The position numbers and the translations under genes are program-made. Below the pieces are notes generated by a model. That model was not told the origin of the DNA and made no database searches. It was given only the letters and a program-made list of their open reading frames with translations. DNA of 64,000 bases. It comes from Candidatus Anammoxibacter sp. (GTDB lineage: Bacteria; Planctomycetota; Brocadiia; Brocadiales; Anammoxibacteraceae). The stretch is from the NCBI GenBank assembly GCA_021777055.1, contig JAIQZO010000024.1, forward strand, positions 434,001 through 498,000, in the 5' to 3' direction. Positions 28,157 through 36,384 of the stretch are shown here, piece by piece (the first letter of the stretch is position 1; every line of letters starts with the position of its first letter).

Positions 28157-29197
28157 CTAATGGACGTGCCCATCTTCAAATTCACTTTTCATAAGCTCTG
28201 CTTTTAGTGTAAAACCGTTCTTCGACACATATTTCTGTCCAGAACGAAGACCTGAAACAACTTCGGCATGGAGATCATTCTCCATACCGACCTCTATTAC
28301 CTGCTTTTTAAATCCGTTCTCTGTATCCAGAAAAACCACCGTTTTTCCCTCTATTGTCTCTATAGCACTTTTCAATATCATAAGTGGAACCGCCGTATCA
28401 TTTGTCATTACCATCCCAGTAACAAAAAGACCTGGCATCCAGGCTCCATCATGATTAGGTATTACGGCCCTTGCAACTGCAGTCCTTGTCTTTTCATCCA
28501 GGAAAGGAGTAATATACGAAATCTTTCCACTTATCTCAGGAATAGCCGAACCGGCAGATATCATCACGTCATTTCCCACACGGATATAAGGTAGATCCTT
28601 CTGGTACACACTCAGATTCACCCATACAAAGCTTAAATCCGCAATAATAAATCCCTGAGTGTTTCCAACGGTAACCCCAGATTCCCCTAAAGAACCGCTG
28701 GTTACCTCGCCTTTCGTAAGGTGTACATCCATAACGACTCCGTCAATAAGGGATTTAACTTCGTACGGAACAAGACTCTCATTGTTCTCTATAATGGCAA
28801 GCACATCACCATAAACTACATTATCTCCTATCTGTTTGTGTATCTCTTTTACCACTCCTGGAAACCGCGGAACCATATGTGCGAGACGTTGAGGAGATAC
28901 AACTACCTCACCCGGTAGTTCAATATGGTCTTCTATTACGCCGGGTCCAGCAACAGCGAGCTCAATTCCAAATTCAGTCAATACATCCTTACCTATCGTT
29001 AAGAGATGCTCATCTTCATGACCATCATGGTCTTCATGGTCTTTTTCATTATTCTCGTGTTCAGCATGGTTATGCCCAGCGTGTTCATCTTCTGCCCAAA
29101 CTATTCCTACATGCACCGTGCTTAGCGAGAAAACAAACAGTAAAAGAATAATAATTGCTCTATTAAACAAAGTAGATTTATTGTTATTTATTTCCAT
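28157..29197 (-). CDS. RND efflux adaptor of system 3 with His-rich N-terminus
   Basis: From the ATG at 29197 (GGAG seven bases upstream) the product has 346 residues. It has a signal peptide (IIILLLFVFSLSTVHVGIVWA), then a His-rich metal-binding stretch (EDEHAGHNHAEHENNEKDHE), and the CzcB-type adaptor core (LPGEVVVSPQRLAHMVPRFP, VDVHLTKGEV, ISYITPFLDEKTRTAVARAV). The open frame extends 28 codons further to 29281, but that part lacks a signal and is unlikely to be translated. The His-rich tail resembles those of Zn/Co/Cd exporters, hinting at a divalent substrate. Confidence 0.9.
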   Translation of the reverse strand: MEINNNKSTLFNRAIIILLLFVFSLSTVHVGIVWAEDEHAGHNHAEHENNEKDHEDHDGHEDEHLLTIGKDVLTEFGIELAVAGPGVIEDHIELPGEVVVSPQRLAHMVPRFPGVVKEIHKQIGDNVVYGDVLAIIENNESLVPYEVKSLIDGVVMDVHLTKGEVTSGSLGESGVTVGNTQGFIIADLSFVWVNLSVYQKDLPYIRVGNDVMISAGSAIPEISGKISYITPFLDEKTRTAVARAVIPNHDGAWMPGLFVTGMVMTNDTAVPLMILKSAIETIEGKTVVFLDTENGFKKQVIEVGMENDLHAEVVSGLRSGQKYVSKNGFTLKAELMKSEFEDGHVH

Positions 29198-29348
29198 ATG
29201 ATGACTCCGATAATTTTTTTCAATGCCGATTAGCAAAGATAAATCTTGCACTCCAAGATTATCACGGTTTCTCTTACACAATTACAAATATTGCGATTAT
29301 TAACTGCCTATTTTTCTATTTAAATCGTAACGAAGATACTTGAGTCTA

Positions 29349-29456
29349 TTACACACCCCGTCTGCATTCGCAGCCACCCCTCTTTCTAGAGGGGATAAAA
29401 ATTCATTTTTTTTAACACATAACCCCCTCTAATAAGAGGGGATTTAGGGGTGTGTT
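29349..29456. repeat. Inverted-repeat element between adaptor and channel genes
   Basis: A segment of about 108 bp has ends ACACACCCC and GGGGTGTGT and two internal G/C-rich hairpins (CCCCTCTTTCTAGAGGGG and CCCCCTCTAATAAGAGGGG) separated by a T-rich spacer. No gene is inside. It splits the system 3 operon between channel and adaptor genes and looks like a small non-coding repeat element. It could also influence transcript processing or termination. Confidence 0.5.
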
Positions 29457-29488
29457 ACGTTATTTCGACAAATAGATACATTATTATC

Positions 29489-30844
29489 TCAGTCCAGTTT
29501 ATCTGCAATAAGCCTTTCCACATTGTTAATGCCGTGATGATATTCAGTCAACGCATTGATATACTCATTTCTTATTTGAAAAAGGGTACGTTGTGCATCA
29601 AGTACCTGTAGATAACTGAACTTACCTTTCCGGTACCACTCTGAGGCAGAATCAAACACCCTTTCTGCATTGGGAATTACATTATCTCTTAATGTTCTTA
29701 CCTCCATAAATGCCGTAGAGAGATCGTTGTAAGAATCCGAGAGCAGCCTTAACATCTGCAACTTTACTGTTTCTTTATCCTTTTCCGCTTTGTGTAGCCT
29801 ATGCCTTGCTTCTAATCTGGAACCCTGGTTTCTGTTAAATACCGGCAAAGGCATTTCGAACCCCATAACAAAGGCATCGCTGTTGTCTTCCGCAAAGAAG
29901 CGTTTGCCAAAACTGACAGTTACATCAGGTACCGCATCTGCATTTTCCCTTCTTATTACGGCCGTTCGCATCTCTAGTTCATGTTTCCAGCGGGCCAGCT
30001 CCGGGTTTTGTGAAAGTTTATCCGTCAATTTATCTAGATCTGGAATTTCTCTTATTGTATAGAGAGATCCGGCCGCTCTTTTAAACTCAGGGCCGTAATT
30101 CCCCCAAAGAATTGCGAGGTTTCTCCTTTTTGCGGATAATGTACGCGTCCACCTCCCAAGTTCTAAAAGTGCTGACGAAAGTGCAACTTCCGCATTTATC
30201 TCTTCGGTTGGGAACCCTTTGCCAGCTTCTACCCTGGCAGAAACTGTATTAAGTACTCTCTGCGCAAATTTCTTTTGCTCTCCAGCAAGATAAAGATGTT
30301 CCTGCGCAGACAACAATTCTATGAATGCCCTCGCAGTTGCAGCTAATACATCAAGGCGTTTACTTTCATAATCCCACACAGACAAATCTTTCTCCAGTGT
30401 GGCAACTCTCTTTTTCTTTGATATTTTACCCCCCAGTGGCACAAGCTGGCTGATCCAGATGGTAGTTTCTACCCCGTCAAAATTCTGTTTTCCGTTTTCA
30501 CCGCCAAAATTTTCAGCTTCTACCAAAAGTTCAGGATTAGGAAATAATCCAGCCTGTAGATACTGGGCCTCCTTTGCCCTTATTTCCTTCGAGAATGACT
30601 TCAGTTCAGGATTCTGCAGCAGTGCCAGGGATAAAGCGCGCTGCAAAGTAATAACCCCCTGACTCTCATCTGGTTTTTCAACATCAGGCGAGATATATTG
30701 GTCATTTTGTGATACATGACGGCTATTAACATAACCGTCAAACTGATCCTCTACTATAGATTTAGGATTAATTTCACTTTCAGAATAACTAATAGAACTT
30801 ATTACCCAAATTAAAAAGGTAACAAATAGACATCTTACGGGCAT
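29489..30844 (-). CDS. TolC-family outer membrane channel of system 3
   Basis: The 451-residue protein has a signal sequence (LFVTFLIWVISSISYSES) and two OEP repeats: TLQRALSLALLQNPELKSFS with AQYLQAGLFPNPELLVEAEN, and the second half with FEMPLPVFNRNQGSRLEARH and GKFSYLQVLDAQRTLFQ. The start has GGGAG seven bases upstream. It lies 332 bases downstream of a Cys-rich gene and about 290 bases before the adaptor. With the two following genes it forms a CzcCBA-like exporter. Confidence 0.9.
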   Translation of the reverse strand: MPVRCLFVTFLIWVISSISYSESEINPKSIVEDQFDGYVNSRHVSQNDQYISPDVEKPDESQGVITLQRALSLALLQNPELKSFSKEIRAKEAQYLQAGLFPNPELLVEAENFGGENGKQNFDGVETTIWISQLVPLGGKISKKKRVATLEKDLSVWDYESKRLDVLAATARAFIELLSAQEHLYLAGEQKKFAQRVLNTVSARVEAGKGFPTEEINAEVALSSALLELGRWTRTLSAKRRNLAILWGNYGPEFKRAAGSLYTIREIPDLDKLTDKLSQNPELARWKHELEMRTAVIRRENADAVPDVTVSFGKRFFAEDNSDAFVMGFEMPLPVFNRNQGSRLEARHRLHKAEKDKETVKLQMLRLLSDSYNDLSTAFMEVRTLRDNVIPNAERVFDSASEWYRKGKFSYLQVLDAQRTLFQIRNEYINALTEYHHGINNVERLIADKLD

Positions 30845-31176
30845 ACTTTTCTCCCGGGAATTGAATATTTACGAAAATGTTAAGATTGTTTAAGTGTGGT
30901 TCACAAATAATTTGTAGACCACACCTAATACCACAATGTCATTGAATTAAGAATAGGTCGTATGGGTTAAGAAAAATGAACCCATCAAAACATTAGGTCT
31001 TATCGATGGGTTCTCTATTGCTCAACCCATCAGACAATACTGTTTCAACAAAAAATCTATTAATTCAATTACATAGTCGAATACCCAGGCAGGAAATAAG
31101 AAAAAGAGTCGAACCATATGGCCAACATCCACTGCTTATGCCTGGAAAACTATGAGTAGAATGAGAAAAGTTGGAA
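30845..31176 (-). promoter_or_regulatory. Leader with three stem-loops between Cys-rich gene and channel gene of system 3
   Basis: The 332-base gap holds at least three good inverted repeats: GTGTGGTTCACAAAT/GTAGACCACAC near 30894-30927, ATGGGTT/AACCCAT near 30961-30987, and GATGGGTT/AACCCATC near 31005-31031. The last two share the GGGTT/AACCC core and could pair alternatively. No coding frame is visible. The position between a Cys-rich metal-binding ORF and the efflux channel gene fits attenuation or RNA processing, which is inference. Confidence 0.35.
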
Positions 31177-31638
31177 TTAAACCTGCAGAATTACAGTTTG
31201 GGCGGTAGAAATATGATATGCTACCGGGGAAATTAATGGTGAATTTTTCCACATATCCGTATGTTTAAAAACATTATACAAATATGGAGAAACGTTTAAG
31301 AAGGAGATTAGCCGATCTAATGTCAAAAAACCAGCCCCGTTACTCTTTTCCGCACTAATAAAAAGAGGTACGTCGATACATAATCCACACGAATCGTCAC
31401 ACCCTTTCTCACTAATAATAGGAAAAGAGGGTCCATCGGATTTATCATTAAAAGACAAACAACACTTTCTGCCAGCGTTAAGCTCAATTTCTACACGTCC
31501 GTCCTCTTCAAAACACAAAACAACACCATGGCATAAAGTTTGAACTGTCACTGCAAAAATCAGGCAGTAAACTAACCACAGTTTTGTAAAAGAGTCAGAA
31601 TTTATTAGAGTGTTAATGGATTTAACCTGTATATTCAT
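31177..31638 (-). CDS. Small exported Cys-rich protein, head of efflux operon 3
   Basis: The 153-residue paralogue of the product of 22117-22575 has an N-terminal hydrophobic segment (YCLIFAVTVQTLCHGVVLCF), the KCC pair, the DDSCGLCIDVPLF motif and the same C-terminal QTVILQV. Its ATG lies one base after the trpC stop codon, so it is probably translated by coupling from the upstream gene, as no separate ribosome binding site is clear. Metal or thiol chemistry in the periplasm is inferred from Cys content and neighbours. No named family was recognised. Confidence 0.8.
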   Translation of the reverse strand: MNIQVKSINTLINSDSFTKLWLVYCLIFAVTVQTLCHGVVLCFEEDGRVEIELNAGRKCCLSFNDKSDGPSFPIISEKGCDDSCGLCIDVPLFISAEKSNGAGFLTLDRLISFLNVSPYLYNVFKHTDMWKNSPLISPVAYHISTAQTVILQV

Positions 31639-31639
31639 A

Positions 31640-32464
31640 TTAATCTGATAATAACTTATCTAATTCATTACCAATGTCATCAGAAGCCATTAATGCAGTA
31701 CCGATGAGAAACGCATCAACTCCATTGGTTTCAAAGAATTTAATATCTTTTCTGGATTTTATACCACTTTCACTTACAATAACTTTATCATCCGGTATCC
31801 CTTTAGCGAGTTCTAGGGTTGTATTGATATCAACATCAAAAGTTTTCAAATCTCTATTGTTTATACCAATAATATCTGGATTACAATTAACTGTCTTTTC
31901 CATATCATCAAACGTATGCACCTCAACCAATGCATCTATTCCCAGATCTTTAGAGAGCTCCAGATAATCATTAAGTTGTTTTGCATCAAGAATAGAAGCT
32001 ATCAGCAACAATGCGTCAGCACCAAAAGCACACGATTCATATATCTGATACTCATCAAAGATGAAATCTTTACGTAAAACGGGAATATCTACGGTCCCTT
32101 TAACATCTTTCAAATACTCAATGTCTCCGTTAAAACCGAAACTGGTGGTCAAGACAGAGATAGCAGACGCACCATGACTCTCATATATCTTTGCAATTTC
32201 CACAGGAGAAAACTCTTTACGTATCACACCCTTTGAGGGGCTGGCACTTTTAATTTCAGCAATTATTTTTGTCTTTATGCCATTTCTCCTGGCCAATACA
32301 TCACCTTTTAGAGCATCCAGAAATGAGACATTACCCGCAACCCCTTCTTTTTTTACACCAAGTCTCTTATCATCTGCACTCTTCCTGATCTCATTAAATG
32401 AACGTAAGGACTTTGCCTCTTTTATCTCTTCTTTCTTCTTTTCCAGTATTTGATTGATTCTCAT
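31640..32464 (-). CDS. trpC: Indole-3-glycerol phosphate synthase
   Basis: The 274-residue TIM-barrel enzyme closes the indole ring in tryptophan synthesis (CdRP to indole-3-glycerol phosphate, with loss of CO2 and water). Signatures: IIAEIKSASPSKGVI near residue 67 with catalytic Glu/Lys, VLRKDFIFDEYQIYES, LVEVHTFDDME, IIGINNRDLKTFDVD and VIVSESGIKSRKDI, all expected active-site loops. No other trp gene is in the window. It lies 85 bases downstream of hemB and abuts the Cys-rich gene with a one-base gap. Confidence 0.95.
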   Translation of the reverse strand: MRINQILEKKKEEIKEAKSLRSFNEIRKSADDKRLGVKKEGVAGNVSFLDALKGDVLARRNGIKTKIIAEIKSASPSKGVIRKEFSPVEIAKIYESHGASAISVLTTSFGFNGDIEYLKDVKGTVDIPVLRKDFIFDEYQIYESCAFGADALLLIASILDAKQLNDYLELSKDLGIDALVEVHTFDDMEKTVNCNPDIIGINNRDLKTFDVDINTTLELAKGIPDDKVIVSESGIKSRKDIKFFETNGVDAFLIGTALMASDDIGNELDKLLSD

Positions 32465-32549
32465 TTATGCACTTACGGTAAAATCAAGAACTTACCCATT
32501 TCACCTTCCCTTAAAAATATTTTCCCATCTCTTGTTAAAAATCTTACAC

Positions 32550-33551
32550 TCAATCTTCCTGCTCACTAAGCCATTTTGCTGCATCTTTTGCCCAATATGT
32601 GAGAATTATATCCGCTCCGGCCCGCTTAATGCAAGTAAGCAATTCAAGAACCGTATCTTTTTCGCTAAGCCAGCCATTCTGGGCAGCCGCTTTTATCATA
32701 GAGTACTCACCACTCACATTATAAGCCGCAATGGGGTAGTTAAACTGATCTTTAACCCTTTGTATAATATCCAAATATGGTAACGCCGGCTTTACCATTA
32801 CGATGTCAGCCCCCTCTTCAATATCCATCTCTACCTCTCTGATTGCTTCATTTGTGTTGCATGGATCCATTTGGTAAGTTTTTCTGTTACCAAACGCTGG
32901 TGGTGATTCTGCCGCATCCCGAAACGGTCCATAAAACCCTGAAGAGTACTTTGCAGAGTATGCCATAATCGGTATGTTTTCAAATCCGTTTTCATCCAGC
33001 GCCTTGCGGATACAAGCAATACGGCCGTCCATCATATCACTAGGGGCTACCATATCCGCCCCTGCTTTTGCATGGGAGATCGCCTCTTTTACCAAGAGCT
33101 TCAGTGTTTCATCGTTATCAACATCAAACCTTCCGGTAACAGGATCTTTCTTTATGTACCCGCAGTGACCATGGCTTGTATACTCACACATACAGACATC
33201 TGTAATAACCATAATATCCTTGTTTTCTGACTTTATCGCCCTAATCGCCTCCTGTATAATGCCATCATCAGCATAAGCAGTGCTACCAATTTCATCTTTA
33301 CTCTCAGGAATACCAAAAAGTATTACCCCTGGTATGTTTAGTTTATCTATCTCCTTGATCTCCTCTACCAGCATGTCAATAGAGAGCTGGTATATCCCAG
33401 GCATAGAGCTTATTTCTTTCTTAACACCTTTCCCCGGACACACAAAGAGCGGTAGTATAAAGTCATCAACAGATAGAGTGGTTTCCCTTACCATCCTTCT
33501 GAACTGTCTGTTTTTTCTCAACCGTCTAGGCCGATAAAAAGGAAATTTCAT
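32550..33551 (-). CDS. hemB: Porphobilinogen synthase (delta-aminolevulinate dehydratase)
   Basis: It condenses two 5-aminolevulinates to porphobilinogen in heme synthesis. Signatures: the Cys-rich zinc site [16 protein letters not shown], the Schiff-base lysine segments [18 protein letters not shown] and [12 protein letters not shown], and MDPCNTNEA. The ATG at 33551 (GGAG seven bases upstream) gives 333 residues starting [15 protein letters not shown] start nine codons earlier is possible but lacks this spacing. The three Cys indicate a zinc-dependent rather than Mg-only enzyme. hemA lies 4-5 kb away on the same strand. Confidence 0.96.
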   Translation of the reverse strand: MKFPFYRPRRLRKNRQFRRMVRETTLSVDDFILPLFVCPGKGVKKEISSMPGIYQLSIDMLVEEIKEIDKLNIPGVILFGIPESKDEIGSTAYADDGIIQEAIRAIKSENKDIMVITDVCMCEYTSHGHCGYIKKDPVTGRFDVDNDETLKLLVKEAISHAKAGADMVAPSDMMDGRIACIRKALDENGFENIPIMAYSAKYSSGFYGPFRDAAESPPAFGNRKTYQMDPCNTNEAIREVEMDIEEGADIVMVKPALPYLDIIQRVKDQFNYPIAAYNVSGEYSMIKAAAQNGWLSEKDTVLELLTCIKRAGADIILTYWAKDAAKWLSEQED

Positions 33552-33670
33552 GCCATTACTCCTAACTTTAAGTATCAAACATCCATAATATAAACTTTCT
33601 GTGATTAATTGTAAAAAATAATAAGAGATAAAACAAATATATACTTAGGAAGGTCGTAAATTAAAGGTAA

Positions 33671-33815
33671 ATTAGGTGAATAGGCGGAAGGCGGAAGGTT
33701 AAAGCATAAAACCTTTTAAGCCATCAGGATGAAGGTTGGATTTAAAAGAGAGGGCCTTTTTGCATTTTGCCTTTAAGCTTCAGACTCAAGTCTTCTGCTT
33801 ATCCAGCGAAGTAGT
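33671..33815. repeat. MITE-like interspersed repeat, copy 2
   Basis: A 145-bp diverged copy of the repeat family: left end ATTAGGTGAATAGGCGGAAG, right end TCTGCTTATCCAGCGAAGTA. The internal part is unrelated apart from small palindromes. It lies between the start of hemB (minus) and the promoter region of groES (plus), that is, between divergent genes. It is the most degenerate copy in the window. Confidence 0.55.
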
Positions 33816-33994
33816 TACAATTTTTATTTGAAATTTCTTTAATTCTACGATATTTTATATTAATCCTTCGGGTATTTAGATAAGACTTTAGGAATATTTA
33901 TGTTATAATGCAATTCTCGTGAAAAAATGAAATATAATAAACAATAATGTATAATAAATTTAACGTAACATTTTTTATTTAAGGAGGTTATTAG

Positions 33995-34288
33995 ATGGCA
34001 GCAAAAATTAAACCATTAGGCGACAAGGTGTTAATTAAAAGAGTAGAAGCGGAAGAAAAGACAGCAGGAGGTATTCTTTTACCGGATTCTGCAAAAGAGA
34101 AGCCAAAAGAAGGAAACGTTGTCGTATTAGGAGACGGTAAGCTTCTCGAAGATGGGAGCAGGGCGCCTTTTCAGGTTAAAGTAGGAGATAAGGTTCTATT
34201 TACATCTTATGCAGGAAATGAACTCACCGCAAAGGGCGAAGAGTACCTTTTAATGTCAGAAGATGATATTTTAGCTGTTATTGATTAA
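33995..34288 (+). CDS. groES: Co-chaperonin GroES
   Basis: The 97-residue Hsp10 caps the GroEL chamber. Signatures: [20 protein letters not shown] at the N-terminus, the mobile loop [16 protein letters not shown], and the C-terminal [17 protein letters not shown] strong AAGGAGG lies upstream. A TATAAT at 33904-33909 may be the -10 element. The inverted repeat of the HrcA operator (CIRCE) was not seen. groEL follows after 27 bases. Confidence 0.97.
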   Translation: MAAKIKPLGDKVLIKRVEAEEKTAGGILLPDSAKEKPKEGNVVVLGDGKLLEDGSRAPFQVKVGDKVLFTSYAGNELTAKGEEYLLMSEDDILAVID

Positions 34289-34315
34289 TTAATGGTCTTT
34301 TTGGAGAGAGAGTAA

Positions 34316-35905
34316 ATGGCGGGAAAAACGATCTTTTATGGTAATGATGCCAGCAACCATATTGTTAACGGAATAAATAAACTAACTGAAGCAGTTAAAG
34401 TAACATTAGGGCCAAAAGGAAGAAATGTAATTATTGGAAAGAGTTTCGGATCTCCAACAATTACTAAAGACGGTGTATCTGTTGCAAAAGAGATAGAACT
34501 TGAAAATGCATACGAAAACATCGGTGCAACAATGATTAAAGAAGTTGCAAAGAAAACAAACGATGATACCGGGGATGGAACCACCACATCCACTATCCTT
34601 GCCGCTGCAATATTTAAAGAGGGATTAAAGCATGTAATCGCAGGTGCAAACCCAATGGATCTGAAAAATGGCATAACAAAGGCAGTTGACGCACTAATTA
34701 CAGATATTGGTAACCGGAGTACTCCTGTTAAGGACAAGGAATTAATAAAACATGTTGCAACTGTTGCCTCAAATAATGACAAAGAGATTGGTGAGCAAAT
34801 TGCTCTTGCAATGGAAAGAGTGGGAAACAATGGTGTTATTACAGTTGAAGAGGGCAAAGGAGTTGAAACAGATGTAGAGTTTACGGAAGGGATGCAGTTT
34901 AACAAAGGATACCTCTCCCCTTATTTTATTACTGACCAGGAAAGACTGGAAGCAGTACTGGAAAAGCCATATATATTGATTCATGAAAAGAAGCTATCAA
35001 GCGCAAAAGATCTAATTCCGATTCTGGATAATATCTCTAAATCAGGTAAACCGTTACTGATTATCGCCGAAGATATAGATGGTGAAGCATTAACTGTCTT
35101 AGTTATTAACAAGTTAAAGGGAACACTGAACTGCGTAGCGGTCAAAGCCCCTGACTTTGGCGACCGGAGAAAGGCAATATTGGGGGATATAGCGGCTTTA
35201 ACAGGCGCTAAACCTGTTTTTGAGGATCTAGGCATAAGCCTTGACAAGCTGACAATAACCGATTTGGGCCAGGCACAAAAAGTCATTATAGGAAAAGAGG
35301 ATACCACAATACTGGAAGGCGACGGCAACAAAGATGAACTCCAAAATCGCATTGACCAGATTAAAGGAGAGATGGAGGCCTCTAGTTCAGATTATGATAA
35401 GGAAAAATTACAGGAACGCCTAGCAAAACTTGCAGGCGGTGTAGCAAAAATAAATGCTGGGGCTACAACTGAAACAGAAATGAAAGAGAAAAAGGCCAGA
35501 ATAGAGGACGCTATTCAGGCCACAAAGGTTGCATCTGAAGAGGGAATTGTTGCTGGCGGTGGAGTTACGCTACTTAGAGCAGGTAAGAGTCTTGATAATC
35601 TAACTGTTAGCGGAGATGAAAAACTAGGGGTTTCAATTGTCAAAAAAGCAATTGAAGAGCCAATTAAACAGATAGCAAGAAATGCAGGTGCAGACGGAGA
35701 ACTGATATTAATGAAAGTATTAGAGCTGGAAGGCAACTTTGGTTATAATGGACTCAATGGTGAATTTTGTGACCTGTTTAATGCAGGTATCGTTGACCCA
35801 GCTAAGGTAGTAAAGACATCGCTTAAAAATGGAGCTAGTATTGCCTCCTTATTATTAACAACAAAGGCATTGGTTGCCGATGATCAAGAAAAAGAGAACG
35901 ATTAA
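34316..35905 (+). CDS. groEL: Chaperonin GroEL
   Basis: The 529-residue Hsp60 folds proteins in an ATP-driven cycle with GroES. Conserved blocks: VTLGPKGRNVIIGKSFGSP, TKDGVSVAKEIELENAYENI, DDTGDGTTTSTILAAAI (ATP-binding DGTT), and EEGIVAGGGVTLLRAG. The C-terminus ends VADDQEKEND and lacks the Gly-Gly-Met tail common in many GroELs. It forms a bicistron with groES and is followed by two terminator-like hairpins. Confidence 0.97.
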   Translation: MAGKTIFYGNDASNHIVNGINKLTEAVKVTLGPKGRNVIIGKSFGSPTITKDGVSVAKEIELENAYENIGATMIKEVAKKTNDDTGDGTTTSTILAAAIFKEGLKHVIAGANPMDLKNGITKAVDALITDIGNRSTPVKDKELIKHVATVASNNDKEIGEQIALAMERVGNNGVITVEEGKGVETDVEFTEGMQFNKGYLSPYFITDQERLEAVLEKPYILIHEKKLSSAKDLIPILDNISKSGKPLLIIAEDIDGEALTVLVINKLKGTLNCVAVKAPDFGDRRKAILGDIAALTGAKPVFEDLGISLDKLTITDLGQAQKVIIGKEDTTILEGDGNKDELQNRIDQIKGEMEASSSDYDKEKLQERLAKLAGGVAKINAGATTETEMKEKKARIEDAIQATKVASEEGIVAGGGVTLLRAGKSLDNLTVSGDEKLGVSIVKKAIEEPIKQIARNAGADGELILMKVLELEGNFGYNGLNGEFCDLFNAGIVDPAKVVKTSLKNGASIASLLLTTKALVADDQEKEND

Positions 35906-35914
35906 TAATAAAAC

Positions 35915-35938
35915 AGTGCTTTCTGGAAAGAAAGCACT
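35915..35938. terminator. Hairpin after groEL with perfect 10-bp stem
   Basis: AGTGCTTTCT pairs with AGAAAGCACT across a GGAA tetraloop, nine bases after the groEL stop. The poly-T tract is poor (ATAC follows), so it may stabilise the mRNA end rather than terminate. Confidence 0.5.
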
Positions 35939-35984
35939 ATACAACCACAACTTGCCTTTCTACAATGCATTACAATATTCCAGC

Positions 35985-36038
35985 AAGGGTAACAGTACAC
36001 TTCACACTGTTACCCTTGATTTGGAGACGGCTTTTTTT
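35985..36038 (+). terminator. Probable intrinsic terminator downstream of groESL
   Basis: A perfect 12-bp stem (AAGGGTAACAGT at 35985-35996 with ACTGTTACCCTT at 36006-36017, nine-base loop) is followed by a run of seven T at 36032-36038. The spacer of 14 bases is longer than ideal, so the call is moderate. Confidence 0.55.
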
Positions 36039-36384
36039 AATGATAGATAATGTAAAGAAATACTACTTATTAATGTAAAAATTTTTAAGTGTATTTCTTT
36101 TTTTTTTGCAACTTTTGCCTGCAACATAATATCATTCGGAAGGGCAAAAATTAGGATAAGGCATTATTATAGTGCTGTAAATTGCATCTAATTTTTATCG
36201 ACATGTGTATAATCTTTGATCATGAGAAATTGAAAGTATAACCGGACACTTATTAAGTTTATGGTATGGGGAAAAAATCATAGACAAAATAACCAAAGAG
36301 ATAAGCTGTTCATGACGGGATTAATAGTACTTCAACATGAACAAAATTAGGACAACGATTAATAAGAGAAACTAACAGACTGAA
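36039..36384. other. Intergenic region upstream of the HD-GYP gene
   Basis: About 350 AT-rich bases. A TATAAT-like hexamer occurs near 36211-36216 with a TTGCAT about 20 bases upstream, a weak promoter candidate for the next gene. No other signal was recognised. Confidence 0.3.

Noticed and set aside
33840-33994. CIRCE operator before groES
   Set aside because: The TTAGCACTC-N9-GAGTGCTAA pattern was looked for and not seen.
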